DNA of 64,000 bases, from NCBI RefSeq assembly GCF_036588685.1, contig NC_086374.1, positions 30,062,886 to 30,126,885 on the forward strand. The letters run 5' to 3'. A program made the translations under genes and the position numbers. Positions 28,101 through 34,740 of this stretch are shown here, piece by piece. Below the pieces are notes generated by a model. It saw only the letters and a program-made list of their open reading frames with translations, was not told the DNA's origin and made no database searches. This stretch comes from Mytilus trossulus (lineage: Eukaryota; Mollusca; Bivalvia; Mytilida; Mytilidae). Each line of letters opens with the position of its first letter. Position 1 is the stretch's first letter.

Positions 28101-31100
28101 CCCTGGACTGAAGGCCAGGGGGATCAAAGATCTTCATCAAAACTACTGAGACCAAACTTGATAACATTTGTTTTTGTATGAACACTTTTCAAGCAGTGCT
28201 ATGTCCATCCTTGATGGGCAACAACGGGGAACATACCTATTATATCGGGGTCTAAATTGGGCTGGCTAATGTAACCACGGTTGGGGTGAGCGATACAGCC
28301 TCTTGATAGTCTTTTGTTTCATATCCTAAAGTATTGGCACAAAAAGTTTGTTATTAAACTTGATCCTTGAGTGCAAGAAAGTAGAAGACAAAACCATTCA
28401 AACGAATGCGATTAACATAAGAATATTTAAAAATCCAAAATCAAAAGGCAAAATCAAAAGTCCAAACACATCAAACGAATGGATAACAACTGTCATATTC
28501 CTGATTGGTACAGGGATATAGTATATAGTAACTCCTAGTAATTTTGTTTGATTTATTTCTTGTATGGTAAAACCAAATATTAAACCTACTTATATTATAT
28601 ATATACATAAGTACGTCTGAGTCAGTAAAAACTCTACAACAGATGTATCCATCGGATCGCCATCAATGATGGTGATACATGGCAGTGTCACGATATCACA
28701 GTAGCATCGGTTCGAATCCCAGCGAGGGAAGAACCGAAAATTTGTAATTAATTATATATATATATATATTCAACTCGTCTAAACATCAACCCAACAATGT
28801 TAGATCTAACTTTGTTGGGTTGATGTTTAGACGAGTTGAATATATATATATATAATTAATTAATTTCTAACAAATTTTATATGCAAAATCATTTTTGTAT
28901 GAAAAATGTATAGCAAAGGTTCAATTCGGTAAGGCAGCAATCAATGTCCGAAACAATAGCTCTGCGTCATCGTATGATGTGATGATGGCAAACTGATCGC
29001 GTCTGTTTTCATTAAGCAACTCGACAATGTTAATAAATTCATTGCTACAGCCGCGCTCTGGAAAGTTCGCTGTATATTTCCCATGAGATTGTCAATTGTT
29101 TGTAAGTTACAGGGTAAAGAAAATGATCACCAAAGATCTCTGGCTGATAGTATAATATATTTGGAATATCACTTGGTGTTACAACTTCAGCACGTTGTCT
29201 TCTTATTCTATGTGAGTTCCAGTTCTCAGCAAACATGTCCAATTGATGTTGGATAACGGAGAGGAAACAAAATCGAACACATTCTTTATGTACTAGACAC
29301 GGTACATTAAGAAGTCCAGTGTCTTGAAAATCCTGTAAACGGTTTCTCCAAAACTGGGTGAAACTCGTTTTTAGTGTACCCCAAAGCCTTTCTATTCTTT
29401 GATTTGCAACAGATCTTCCGACGAGAAAAAAATGTTGTCCCGATATTTCATCGTTTTGATTATGTCGCAACGATCTTTGTAAATCCCGCATTATGACGTT
29501 TTCTGTTCCTGCATCCGATCGAACAACCCTTGGAAGCCTCTTTCTTTGTTTGAACCAATTAAGATACCAGTAACCAACATATCTGGGGTTATTGTTGGAG
29601 GGACTTGCTATCAACCATAAAAGTTTACGAGAGTGTCAATCGATTGCCCCATGTATAGCTATGCCGTAGGGTTTTAATTTATTTTAACCATCGACATGAA
29701 TTAGATAGTTTGGTCCCCTATTGTAGAACACTCTCCTTCGAAGAACTCGATGCGATCTGTTAAGTACACCCTGTTAGTCTATTGTTCTTAAGCAAAGCCT
29801 TACTCTTGATTGTGAGACGCAAAGTCCAAAGCCTATGTTCAGAGTCATCCACATATACCTGTATCCAACATCAGACAGGCCATTTCGGTGTAAAGCCAGG
29901 ATTGTCCTTACAACTGTAGGTAATGGCTACTGGTTGTTACGCTGTCTGATATTTAATCTTCTCTTAAGTCTCTTTAATATGGAATAACTCATGAATGTTC
30001 CGTGAACAAACAAAACAATCCACATATTTGAAGGGACGTGTAGCATAAGTTGAAATAGTATCGGACTAGTTCAGGCACAGACGCATCATCACCTGGTAAG
30101 GTATTCCTTCAACGTCATGATCAGCAACACAAAGGAGACAACAGAGTAACTGAAACATAAAGATTGAAATTACACGTATGAAGTAATGATTAAACAAAGA
30201 ATCCGATTGGCTTGATATTTAAATAGGACATTACGTATTCACTATGACGTCATCAGCTTACTAAACTATTCGGAAATGCGCTGCGCTTTCACATTTAATG
30301 GAATACGATATGGAAAAAATACACAGGAAATTTTGAAAATCCAAAATAGATCTTCATGACGATATTTATAAGATATTTCATTTTTAAATTTACCTGTTAT
30401 AGGTATCAGGTATAAGAATATGATATTTTTACATTTGAACATGTCTTCATTTTCAAACGAGAAAACATATCTTCTTCCAGCATTTTGCAATAGAATAAAC
30501 ATTTTAAAAGTCATCTGATGCCTAAACGAATTTATTTTTGTTTGGTTGATTTTTGTACCATATCTTAAAGAAACAAAAAAGAAATGAAGTAATAAATAAA
30601 ATTTGTTATGAAAAAAATATGTTTCAATTTTTGCTAAATTTGTTGTAACCTCAAGCCTTCTTTAACATGATATCTAGTTCTTTAGCAATCATTGACTTAT
30701 CTTTAAAATTTGGTCGCATATTGTCAAAGTCAATCAACCATGAAAATAAGGCCAAGATTAGTTTACAGTATCAAAATGACATCCCCTGGTAGTGGGGAAC
30801 CTCCTTGTCTAATATCATCAACCTAAGTCAAAGCTAAAAAGACTACGTCCCCTTGAAGTTGGAACGTTAGTGCCAAATATTATTAACCTTAGACTTCTAT
30901 TTCTTGAGATATGGACTTAAGCAGTAAGCTCGGTTGCAAAATTGATTAAGTTCTTCAGGGTCATTCAAGCATTTAAAATAGGTCAAAGATAAATGACACA
31001 TGACAGACTGGCAAGAACAATATGTAGGACATCTGCATATTAAATATAAAATCCTTACTTGTTATGCTTCACGAGATAAAGACATGAGCAGCAAACTTGG

Positions 31101-34094
31101 TTGCAATGTTATTGTTAACGCCATATATTCACCGTCGCCTGTTAAACTATACCTATGTCTCGCTTTTGCTGCGCAGGCTAGACAAAATATGAAGAAAACT
31201 TTATATCATGGCGCACTATTTTTTTCGCTAGAGCCGTGTAAATGTGTGCTCACTTTTTCTATTTTGGTAATTCTTTATTTTTTGTATTTTTTTTACCGTT
31301 TAAGGTGCAGTTTTTACAAAAAAGAAATCACATTTACAGTATTGAACATTTTTCATACTTTCCACGAAGATGTCGCTGATTAGTCTGAATGAAGAAAAAC
31401 ATTATAAAAACCATACAAGAAAGTTTTGACAAATTTTGTTTGTTTTTAAGCAAAAGTATGTTGATTTGATGTTCCATGTCAGCAACATATTTCTTTGTTT
31501 TACTTCCAACATTACCTTTAACATATTGCTTGCTTCCATAGTCTTTGGTCAGTTATTAGACGGGCAGGTGACCAAGCAGCTTAATGATAGCAAAATCTTC
31601 TAATCGGTCAATATCAAAATGAAGAGAACACATATTTCGTTTCGCATCATGCTTTTCTACCTGACATTAGTGGCGAATCCAGGGGGTCCGAACCCTCTTT
31701 CACATTTATTCAAAAGATCAATGCAATTGAATGGGGACATAAAGTTGGAACTCCCCTTTATCGTGGGCTAGGATTCCCATACCAAACCCTTATAAATGAC
31801 AAGATCCACCCTGCTAGTTGAGAATCAAATTATCAGTTTAGATTACTTACATATTTTTTTGCTTGGCTGTTATGAGTTAAATGAGTCATGGAGATTGATC
31901 AGAAAAGACTATGAAAGGCAAAAGCGAGGAACCAATCGGTTTTTTTTTTCATTTTTCATTGACAGTCGTACAGAGCGGGTAGTGTACTTGTGATGGGTTT
32001 GTGGGGAGAGGGGTCAAACCCTTTAAGTAGAAAATATCTTTAATAATAGCAGACGTCTAGATCTTATCACAGGTCACGTTAAACTGTAACATTTCAATGC
32101 CCTTTCATTCAAACAATAACGTTTTTTCTCCCTATGACCTATTTCATTTTGTGTTCAGTATTGCTTCATATTGAAATATAACGCTAAGTCTCCAAAGAAA
32201 ACTAATATAAACTTACTTATGACTCGTTTCCACTGCTCCTGCTGATGTTGTTGCTGTCGATCTCCATCTTTAATTAGTCAGCACAGGAAGTAAAATACTG
32301 ACCGTGGGAATCTGACCGTGAGAACAAATAAAGTTAACATCAAATAAGCAAGTTGACTTAATTAATTAACAAGTCGACTTCTTATTTTATGTCATTAACA
32401 TTTATATTAGCAAGTCGACATTATGAAAACTATTTCTCTATCATTCCGACAAGTTTACTTCAACATGATGATTTAATATCAAATAAACAAGTTGTCGACT
32501 TAATCAATTTAACAAGTTGAATTCAACATGTCGACTTCTTATTACTATGCCATTATATTTATTTTAGCAAGTCGACATTGTAAAACAATTTTCCAACATC
32601 ATTCCGACAACTTGACTTCAATTTGATGATAAGATTCCAGCTTATAACACACAACTTTACTAACAATTCCGACTTATTAGCAACAAAATAACTTTACAAG
32701 GGGTGTACCATATGGTCTTCCATATTACTTTGCTGAACAGTGTTGCTGTTTACAGTTTATCTCTATCTGTGATAATATTCAAGATAATAACAAAAACCTG
32801 CAAAATTTTCCTAAAATTATCACCTCTGTATTGTATCTCGTTAATCTGTCGTCTGTGATCATGGCCTTTTCGCTGTTTAGTATCATCAGCTGTTCTACTC
32901 TTTGTTTAGTCTGCTTGGCTTCATTTGTTGCTTGGATGTATCGTCCGTTGCAATCACTTAACTTTGCTGACATACATTGGACTGCTTGGCTTAACGATTT
33001 TTCCAAGTGGGTGTAAGACGACCGCATGTGATTAATAGCATTATCATTTCTGTTCACCACTTTTAACATTCTCTACAAGAGAAGATCATCAGGAAATATG
33101 GGCACAGTACTTCAATATCAGAATGAACAAAATAATAGCAGGTCGTAAAAAACACTAGTTTTAGATAAAGGTAACAGTAGAATTCTGGAGTTCAAAAGTC
33201 ATAAATGCATTTAGAAAAAAACCAATCCGGGTTACAAACAAAAACCGAGGGAACACATAACTATAAGAGGAAAATAAAAGAATAGGAACGCCGAAGTGCA
33301 TCAAAGGGACATAAAAAAAAACCGCAAACACACATAGAAACGAACTATTTGATAACAACTGCCATAGTCCTGACTTGGTAAAGGACATAATAAGAAAACA
33401 AAATGGTGGATAGAACCTGGTTTAATGGCAAGCTAAACCTCCATGTATAAAAAAAAATGTTGAAAATTTACTCAAATCAAATTCCCGACGTACCTTCATC
33501 GTGTGCATTCAATTTTGCAAAATAAAACTACCCTATCTAAAACAAAGTGTATGATAAAATAGTGAACAAAATAAAAGATAATTCGAGTGTTCCGTTTTTC
33601 CTGTTTTAATCATATTCAGGAAAATTGAAGTCGCCCATCAACATGTATCTGTTTACTTATTAAGTGAATGGAATGCTACCCTTGATGTTAATGCGAACAT
33701 TACAGAATGGCACTTAATGTTATTAACAAACCTCGAAATCTTCCGTGGCAGTTTTTACTGAAGTTTCCATGGTTCCAATAATCCATTTCCTTTGAAGTTT
33801 AAGAGTTTCTCGGAAAAACTGCACTACTGCTGCATCCCGACTGTTACGCGGGAGTGGATCTTCCTGGTCCAAAGAATGTGCGGATGTTGTGATAGAGTTA
33901 TGTCTACCGTCTTCAAGATGAGAACCATGTTTGAAATGTTCATATGATTGTCGGTTTGATGCCATTCCTGTTTGTGGATAGTTTTTTAACAGATGACTTT
34001 CTTTTCGATTTTGGCTATTGTGCGGACATTCGTCCTGGCGTCCTTTTGTTCCTTGTGTTGTAATAATTCTACATGCAGATCCACTCTTATCCAT
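3858..34094 (-). CDS. Coiled-coil protein of unknown function, five coding exons
   Basis: Coding exons in transcript order are 34094-33732, 33072-32824, 11106-10852, 4718-4554 and 4118-3858. Lengths are 363, 249, 255, 165 and 261 nt. Every junction is GT/AG and phase 0, so they join without loss into 430 residues plus stop; that agreement is the main support. Residues 1-90 are polar and probably disordered. From about residue 90 the protein is helical and charged with heptad-like spacing, for example VVQFFRETLKLQRKW and EKFEEEITEVKEGLVKNIKE, so extended coiled coil is likely. No catalytic motif, signal peptide or membrane segment is seen. Further small exons may hide in the 6-kb intron between 10852 and 4718. 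The 20.4-kb palindromic transposon lies in the intron between exons 2 and 3. I do not recognise the family. A non-coding first exon is suspected at 34631-34740. Confidence 0.6.
4554..4718 (-). CDS. Coiled-coil gene, coding exon 4
   Basis: Acceptor TTTTCTCACTTCAG, 55 phase-0 codons (DLIKDKNTKEMDQLDR at the start), donor GTAAAA. The open frame continues upstream of the acceptor to 4802, but the strong acceptor and phase 0 favour the shorter exon. Confidence 0.58.
4860..7700. other. Intronic AT-rich DNA with faint transposon remnants
   Basis: No exon could be supported. Near 6565-6660 plus-strand frames give QTYLQEN and ENFQKRAVRIAS, which resemble the end of LINE reverse transcriptases (QKRALRI-type), so a very old LINE fragment is possible. 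The rest shows no recognisable structure. Confidence 0.35.
7720..8132 (+). repeat. Dispersed bivalve-type repeat ending in a poly-A run
   Basis: It contains a segment beginning GATATAGGAAGATGTGGTG and continuing with GCCAATGAGACAACTCTCC and ACGGCCTTCAACACGGAGCC, then an A16 run near 8097. Parts recur in diverged form at 42003-42365 and 48232-48296. I recall this family as very common in mussel DNA. The 101-residue open frame across it is not treated as a gene. Confidence 0.6.
8133..8944. other. Intronic AT-rich DNA, nothing recognised
   Basis: No exon, repeat family or RNA signature could be picked out. Confidence 0.4.
8945..9835 (-). pseudogene. Second Penelope-like remnant, reverse orientation
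   Basis: Read on the minus strand, 9789-9538 encodes FFIDNILVTFGGRVCLQTF followed by a broken HGNQLSSLRDDLFQY. The plus-strand copy at 1940-2040 has the matching IDNIFVTFG and GTNCA-LLADLF region. The 3' tail (GGAGCAGGACCTGGTTATCC) follows at 9175-8945. Stops and a missing middle show it is dead. It lies in an intron of the coiled-coil gene. Confidence 0.65.
9836..10584. other. Intronic AT-rich DNA, nothing recognised
   Basis: No gene or clear repeat was identified. The next feature is the short foldback element. Confidence 0.4.
10595..10729. mobile_element. 135-bp foldback MITE with a duplicated half
   Basis: The element starts CAATCTAATTAAAATATTG and ends with its inverse, CAATATTTTAATTAGATTG. 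The first 87 bp form a near-perfect palindrome centred on ACTGCATATGCAGT. The right half is then repeated directly, so the order is arm, inverted arm, inverted arm. It is flanked by a direct 10-bp CGAACCATCC at 10585-10594 and 10730-10739, the likely target duplication. It lies about 120 bp from coding exon 3. Confidence 0.8.
10852..11106 (-). CDS. Coiled-coil gene, coding exon 3
   Basis: Acceptor ATTCATCTACAG, 85 phase-0 codons beginning NILELCKLNDEIESL, and donor GTAACA after an ATG codon. It is separated from exon 2 by about 21.7 kb, nearly all of it the inserted palindromic element. Confidence 0.58.
11107..11799. other. Intronic AT-rich DNA, nothing recognised
   Basis: Two short minus-strand open frames here lack any family signature or splice support. 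Confidence 0.35.
11800..12021. repeat. Three perfect tandem copies of a 74-bp unit
   Basis: ATCATTCTGAAACAGTCTC recurs at 11800, 11874 and 11948 with the whole 74-bp unit repeated essentially without change. The lack of divergence implies a recent expansion. It sits in an intron of the coiled-coil gene. Confidence 0.95.
12198..12342 (-). repeat. Left part of the dispersed repeat split by the 20-kb element
   Basis: It contains GAGGCCCTCAAGATCCTGAT, CGCTCACCTG and AACTCCTTATTAAAGG, the reverse complement of the ends and interior of the repeat at 14346-16082. It stops at TCTTACTT, and the same repeat resumes at 32725 with TTACTTTGCTGAAC. Its interruption defines the insertion site of the large element. 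Confidence 0.85.
12439..12737. repeat. Left subterminal direct repeats (two ~150-bp units)
   Basis: Two units with about 158-bp spacing both begin GAAGTCAA-TTGTCGGAATGAT (12439 and 12597). Both contain AATGTCGACTTGCTAATAT and an AATAAGAAGT box. The same pair occurs in mirror image at about 32335-32630. Their place just inside both termini suggests transposase-binding or expression-control repeats (inference). Confidence 0.75.
12804..12854 (+). CDS. Possible 5' exon of the element's gene, left arm
   Basis: ATG opens MEIDSNNISGSSGNES and TAA is followed at once by a consensus donor, GTAAGT. The mirrored copy at 32267-32217 has the same frame, with one G-to-R change, and the same donor. The position, just inside the subterminal repeats and upstream of the integrase exon, suits a first coding exon. 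The in-frame TAA at the junction is unexplained: it may be a mutation, a short upstream peptide or a mispredicted donor. Confidence 0.35.
   Translation: MEIDSNNISGSSGNES
12855..14345. other. Left arm, non-coding interior
   Basis: Mirrored by about 30300-32210 in the right arm. It contains no protein signature. The right arm keeps two diverged copies of a TTGCAACC-AG segment around 30940 and 31105 where the left has one near 13720, so the left arm lost about 450 bp or the right gained it. Confidence 0.5.
14346..16082 (+). repeat. 1.74-kb dispersed repeat inserted in the left arm only
   Basis: It begins AGCTCACCTGGCCCGAAGGG with a small hairpin and a (GTCCGTC)-type stretch, and ends GGTGAGCGACACAGGCTC...GCCTCTAG. 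Internally, TCTTCTCCTCTGAAAC recurs near 14461, 14962, 15462 and 15889, so it contains tandem units of about 500 bp. The right arm lacks it: there the flanks join directly near 30315. It therefore inserted after the palindrome formed. I recall this family as highly abundant in bivalves. It has no coding capacity. Confidence 0.85.
16251..17492 (+). pseudogene. Decayed DDE integrase/transposase, left arm
   Basis: After the acceptor TTTTTGTTTCAG the frame reads DDASVPELVRYYHHLCYTSL and LKRLKRRLNIRRRNN (N-terminal DNA-binding part). The catalytic core follows: LIHVDG, AIHGAID, RVVRSDAGTENV and VGRSVANQRIERLWGTL, holding the D, D and E positions of an rve-type fold. The C-terminal part contains LLYYQPEIFG-like sequence and ends LFRTLIAALPN. 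Stops interrupt it at 16626, 16716, 16764, 16920 and 17364. The first three are shared with the right-arm copy and the last two are unique. The family occurs in other animals from memory; its closest bacterial and viral relatives are IS3-type and retroviral integrases. Confidence 0.8.
17540..17655 (+). repeat. tRNA-related SINE-like unit ending in a hairpin
   Basis: An A-box-like ATGGTCCAGCGGG and a B-box-like GGATTCGAACC are present. Instead of a normal tail, the sequence folds back: TGTCACGATATCACA...TAGCATGG at 17598 pairs with CCATGCTACTGTGATATCG up to 17653, a near-perfect stem of about 24 bp. It is an altered sibling of the unit at 17820. Confidence 0.6.
17820..17942 (+). repeat. tRNA-derived SINE-like unit
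   Basis: TGGTCTAGCGG matches the Pol III A box and GGATTCGAATCC the B box, about 60 bp apart, as in a tRNA with extra sequence before the variable arm. The start TAGAGCCCATG and end CTGGCGAGGGGAGAAC do not make a proper acceptor stem, so it is not called as a tRNA. A partial mirrored copy lies at 28668-28740. Confidence 0.6.
17943..20689. other. Left arm between SINE-like units and satellite
   Basis: Non-coding sequence mirrored at 25890-28640. Open frames here show no domain and many differ between the arms. AT-rich except for short GC boxes such as GCCGGCGTTAATATTCATGA near 20112. Confidence 0.55.
20690..21180 (+). repeat. Satellite monomers, forward orientation (left arm end)
   Basis: About three ~170-bp monomers in the orientation GCCTCTAAAATGGCCCA...CTAGACCCGTACGAG. 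At about 21180 the orientation flips in the middle of a monomer (CAATGATACC joined to AACCTCTACTTC). This is the centre of the 20.4-kb palindrome. Confidence 0.9.
21181..25889 (-). repeat. Satellite block with 345-bp higher-order period (right arm end)
   Basis: About 4.7 kb of tandem repeats. CCCTCTACTG recurs at 21291, 21634, 21978, 22323, 22668, 22998, 23343, 23607, 23937, 24118, 24448, 24793, 25138 and 25490. Most spacings are 343-345 bp, some 330, and a few are shortened to 264 or 181. Each period is two diverged monomers of about 172 bp, one with TACCAACCTCTACCTCTGG and one with AAGTACCTCTTCCTCTGG. The 345-bp period is a whole number of codons, and one minus-strand frame stays open for 60-110 codons in many units. 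There is no start, promoter or splice evidence for a gene. Confidence 0.92.
25890..28667. other. Right arm, mirror of left arm 17943-20689
   Basis: Inverted copy of the left-arm stretch with scattered substitutions and small indels. At about 28430-28520 it carries an insert absent from the left arm, containing CAAACACATCAAACGAATGG and TCCTGATTGGTACAGG, resembling the dispersed repeat at 33165-33440. Confidence 0.55.
28668..28740 (-). repeat. Partial SINE-like unit, right arm
   Basis: It holds TGTCACGATATCACAGTAGC followed by a B-box-like GGTTCGAATCC and AGCGAGGGAAGAAC, so it reads plus-wards like the left-arm units although the arms are inverted. That suggests the hairpin-forming SINE pair was reshuffled in one arm. 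Confidence 0.45.
28746..28862. repeat. 117-bp near-perfect hairpin
   Basis: AATTAATTATATATAT...CAACTCGTCTAAACATCAAC is followed by its inverse around the centre TAGATCTA (28801-28808). The stem is about 57 bp with one clear internal mismatch. The left arm near 17970-17995 has only one half of this sequence, so the hairpin arose in the right arm. Confidence 0.85.
28922..30149 (-). pseudogene. Decayed DDE integrase/transposase, right arm
   Basis: Mirror of 16251-17492. The longest open part (29614-29045) reads IASPSNNNPRYVGYWYLNWF, RVVRSDAGTENVIMRDLQRS, VGRSVANQRIERLWGTL and NVPCLVHKECVRFCF. The second catalytic Asp and the Glu are therefore intact, along with part of the C-terminal region. 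It shares three stops with the left copy, at 29774-29776, 29684-29686 and 29636-29638. It lacks the two left-specific stops but has its own deletion and frameshift near 29130, just after YYQPEIFG. No functional enzyme can come from it as it stands. Confidence 0.8.
30150..32216. other. Right arm, non-coding interior
   Basis: Mirror of 12855-16250 without the 1.74-kb repeat. It includes about 450 bp absent from the left arm (about 30935-31395). A 127-codon open frame at 31000-31383 covers that part, with no recognisable domain or splice context. Confidence 0.5.
32217..32267 (-). CDS. Possible 5' exon of the element's gene, right arm
   Basis: Mirror of 12804-12854: ATG, MEIDSNNISRSSGNES, TAA, then the donor GTAAGT. 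Preservation of the frame and donor in both arms is the only support. Confidence 0.35.
   Translation of the reverse strand: MEIDSNNISRSSGNES
32335..32630. repeat. Right subterminal direct repeats
   Basis: Inverted counterpart of 12439-12737, again two units with AGCAAGTCGACATT and CATTCCGACAA boxes. Confidence 0.7.
32725..32820 (-). repeat. Right part of the dispersed repeat split by the 20-kb element
   Basis: TTACTTTGCTGAACAGTGTT, then TTTACAGTTTATCTCTATCT and CAAGATAATAACAAAAACC, continues the repeat interrupted at 12342. It abuts the donor of coding exon 2: the intron start GTGATAATTTTAGG aligns with TTGATAATTTTAAGG in the full-length copy near 15250. Confidence 0.8.
32824..33072 (-). 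CDS. Coiled-coil gene, coding exon 2
   Basis: Acceptor TTCTCTTGTAG, then 83 phase-0 codons, ending at GAG before the donor GTGATA. The donor itself matches the start of a dispersed-repeat fragment that fills the adjoining intron. The encoded segment is helical and charged. Confidence 0.6.
33165..33440 (-). repeat. Dispersed repeat fragment
   Basis: On the minus strand it reads CAGGTTCTATCCACCATTTT and then a T-rich part with CCAAGTCAGGACTATGGCAG. The pattern recurs at 28430-28520 and partly at 58540-58660. It lies in the intron between coding exons 1 and 2 of the coiled-coil gene. Confidence 0.5.
33732..34094 (-). CDS. Coiled-coil gene, coding exon 1
   Basis: It starts at the ATG two bases after a good acceptor (TCTCTACGTAG) and ends at GAG before the donor GTTTGT. 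It encodes 121 residues: a Ser/His/Asn-rich leader, then a helical end containing FFRETLKLQRKWIIG. There is no in-frame ATG further upstream in the exon, so this start is preferred. Confidence 0.6.
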
Positions 34095-34630
34095 GTCTAC
34101 GTAGAGATAAGAAATGCCGGATTATTTAAATTTGTAGCTTATATTCAAAAAGAAAATGTGTTAATGATTTGCTAAATTATCACCCTGAAAGTTTTCAATT
34201 GATTTTCGAGCTTTACGTGAAAAGACCGAATAAAAACACCTGCTATATAAATGTCATTTGGAAATAAAGTACTCCGCATAACAATCCCTGAATGTACTAA
34301 CATACAGTCTGCAACTTAAACTATAGGCGATTGCATAGCATACTCTCATGAATAGTTTCAGTCGTAAAAAAAATCAGAGAAAAGAAAAAAATAAGTAGGA
34401 AGAAAGACAGGTATTTAGCGTTATAATGATAACCAAAAACAACTCTAGTAATCCGTCTGGCGAGACATAACTTTTACATTTTAAAATGCATATGTATTCA
34501 TGATACTTATAGTGTATATATAAGCTCTAAAACTTTTCAAGAGTGTTTGTTCTAGAGTTTAAGAATATAATGAAAGTGATTTATATACAGAAATCATGAA
34601 ATGTATGTTTGTTTAGAAAATTTGTTTTAC

Positions 34631-34740
34631 CTTACAGACTATCAAAGCAGCGGGCTCTCTAAATTTAGTGTCACGTTCTTCTGATTTATAGCCAGAGTTT
34701 CCAGGCAATTCAAACGACCCGCCGTGAATCAAGCTCAAAC
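34631..34740 (-). other. Suspected 5' untranslated exon of the coiled-coil gene
   Basis: On the minus strand a more GC-rich segment ends at a donor, either AGTCTGTAAG|GTAAAA or AGTCT|GTAAGG. The acceptor two bases before the ATG at 34094 needs such an exon. Its 5' boundary and promoter cannot be set. Confidence 0.3.

Larger units (their letters stand above)
12343..32724. mobile_element. 20.4-kb palindromic DNA transposon (two integrase-bearing arms)
   Basis: The left terminus is TATGGAAGCGCATATGGTAC and the right terminus is its inverse, with TATGGAAGACCATATGG on the opposite strand. Flanking TTACTT at 12337-12342 and 32725-32730 is a 6-bp target duplication. Outside it, the two flanks rejoin into an intact older repeat. 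The arms (12343-21180 and 21181-32724) are inverted copies over their whole length, including first-exon and integrase pseudogenes, SINE-like units and satellite. Differences are a 1.74-kb repeat inserted only in the left arm, an extra ~450 bp in the right arm (about 30935-31395), a ~90-bp insert at 28430-28520, and unequal satellite length. A 6-bp duplication and integrase-type enzyme fit IS3EU-like transposons (inference). It is probably no longer autonomous, since both integrase copies carry stops. Confidence 0.85.

Noticed and set aside
16251..30149. Endogenous retrovirus or Polinton, suggested by the integrase and 6-bp duplication
   Set aside because: No reverse transcriptase, LTRs, DNA polymerase B, ATPase or capsid genes are visible. 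The integrase motifs fit a cellular DNA transposon family better.
31000..31383. 127-codon open frame in the right arm as a gene
   Set aside because: No domain, no counterpart in the left arm, low complexity in places and no splice sites.
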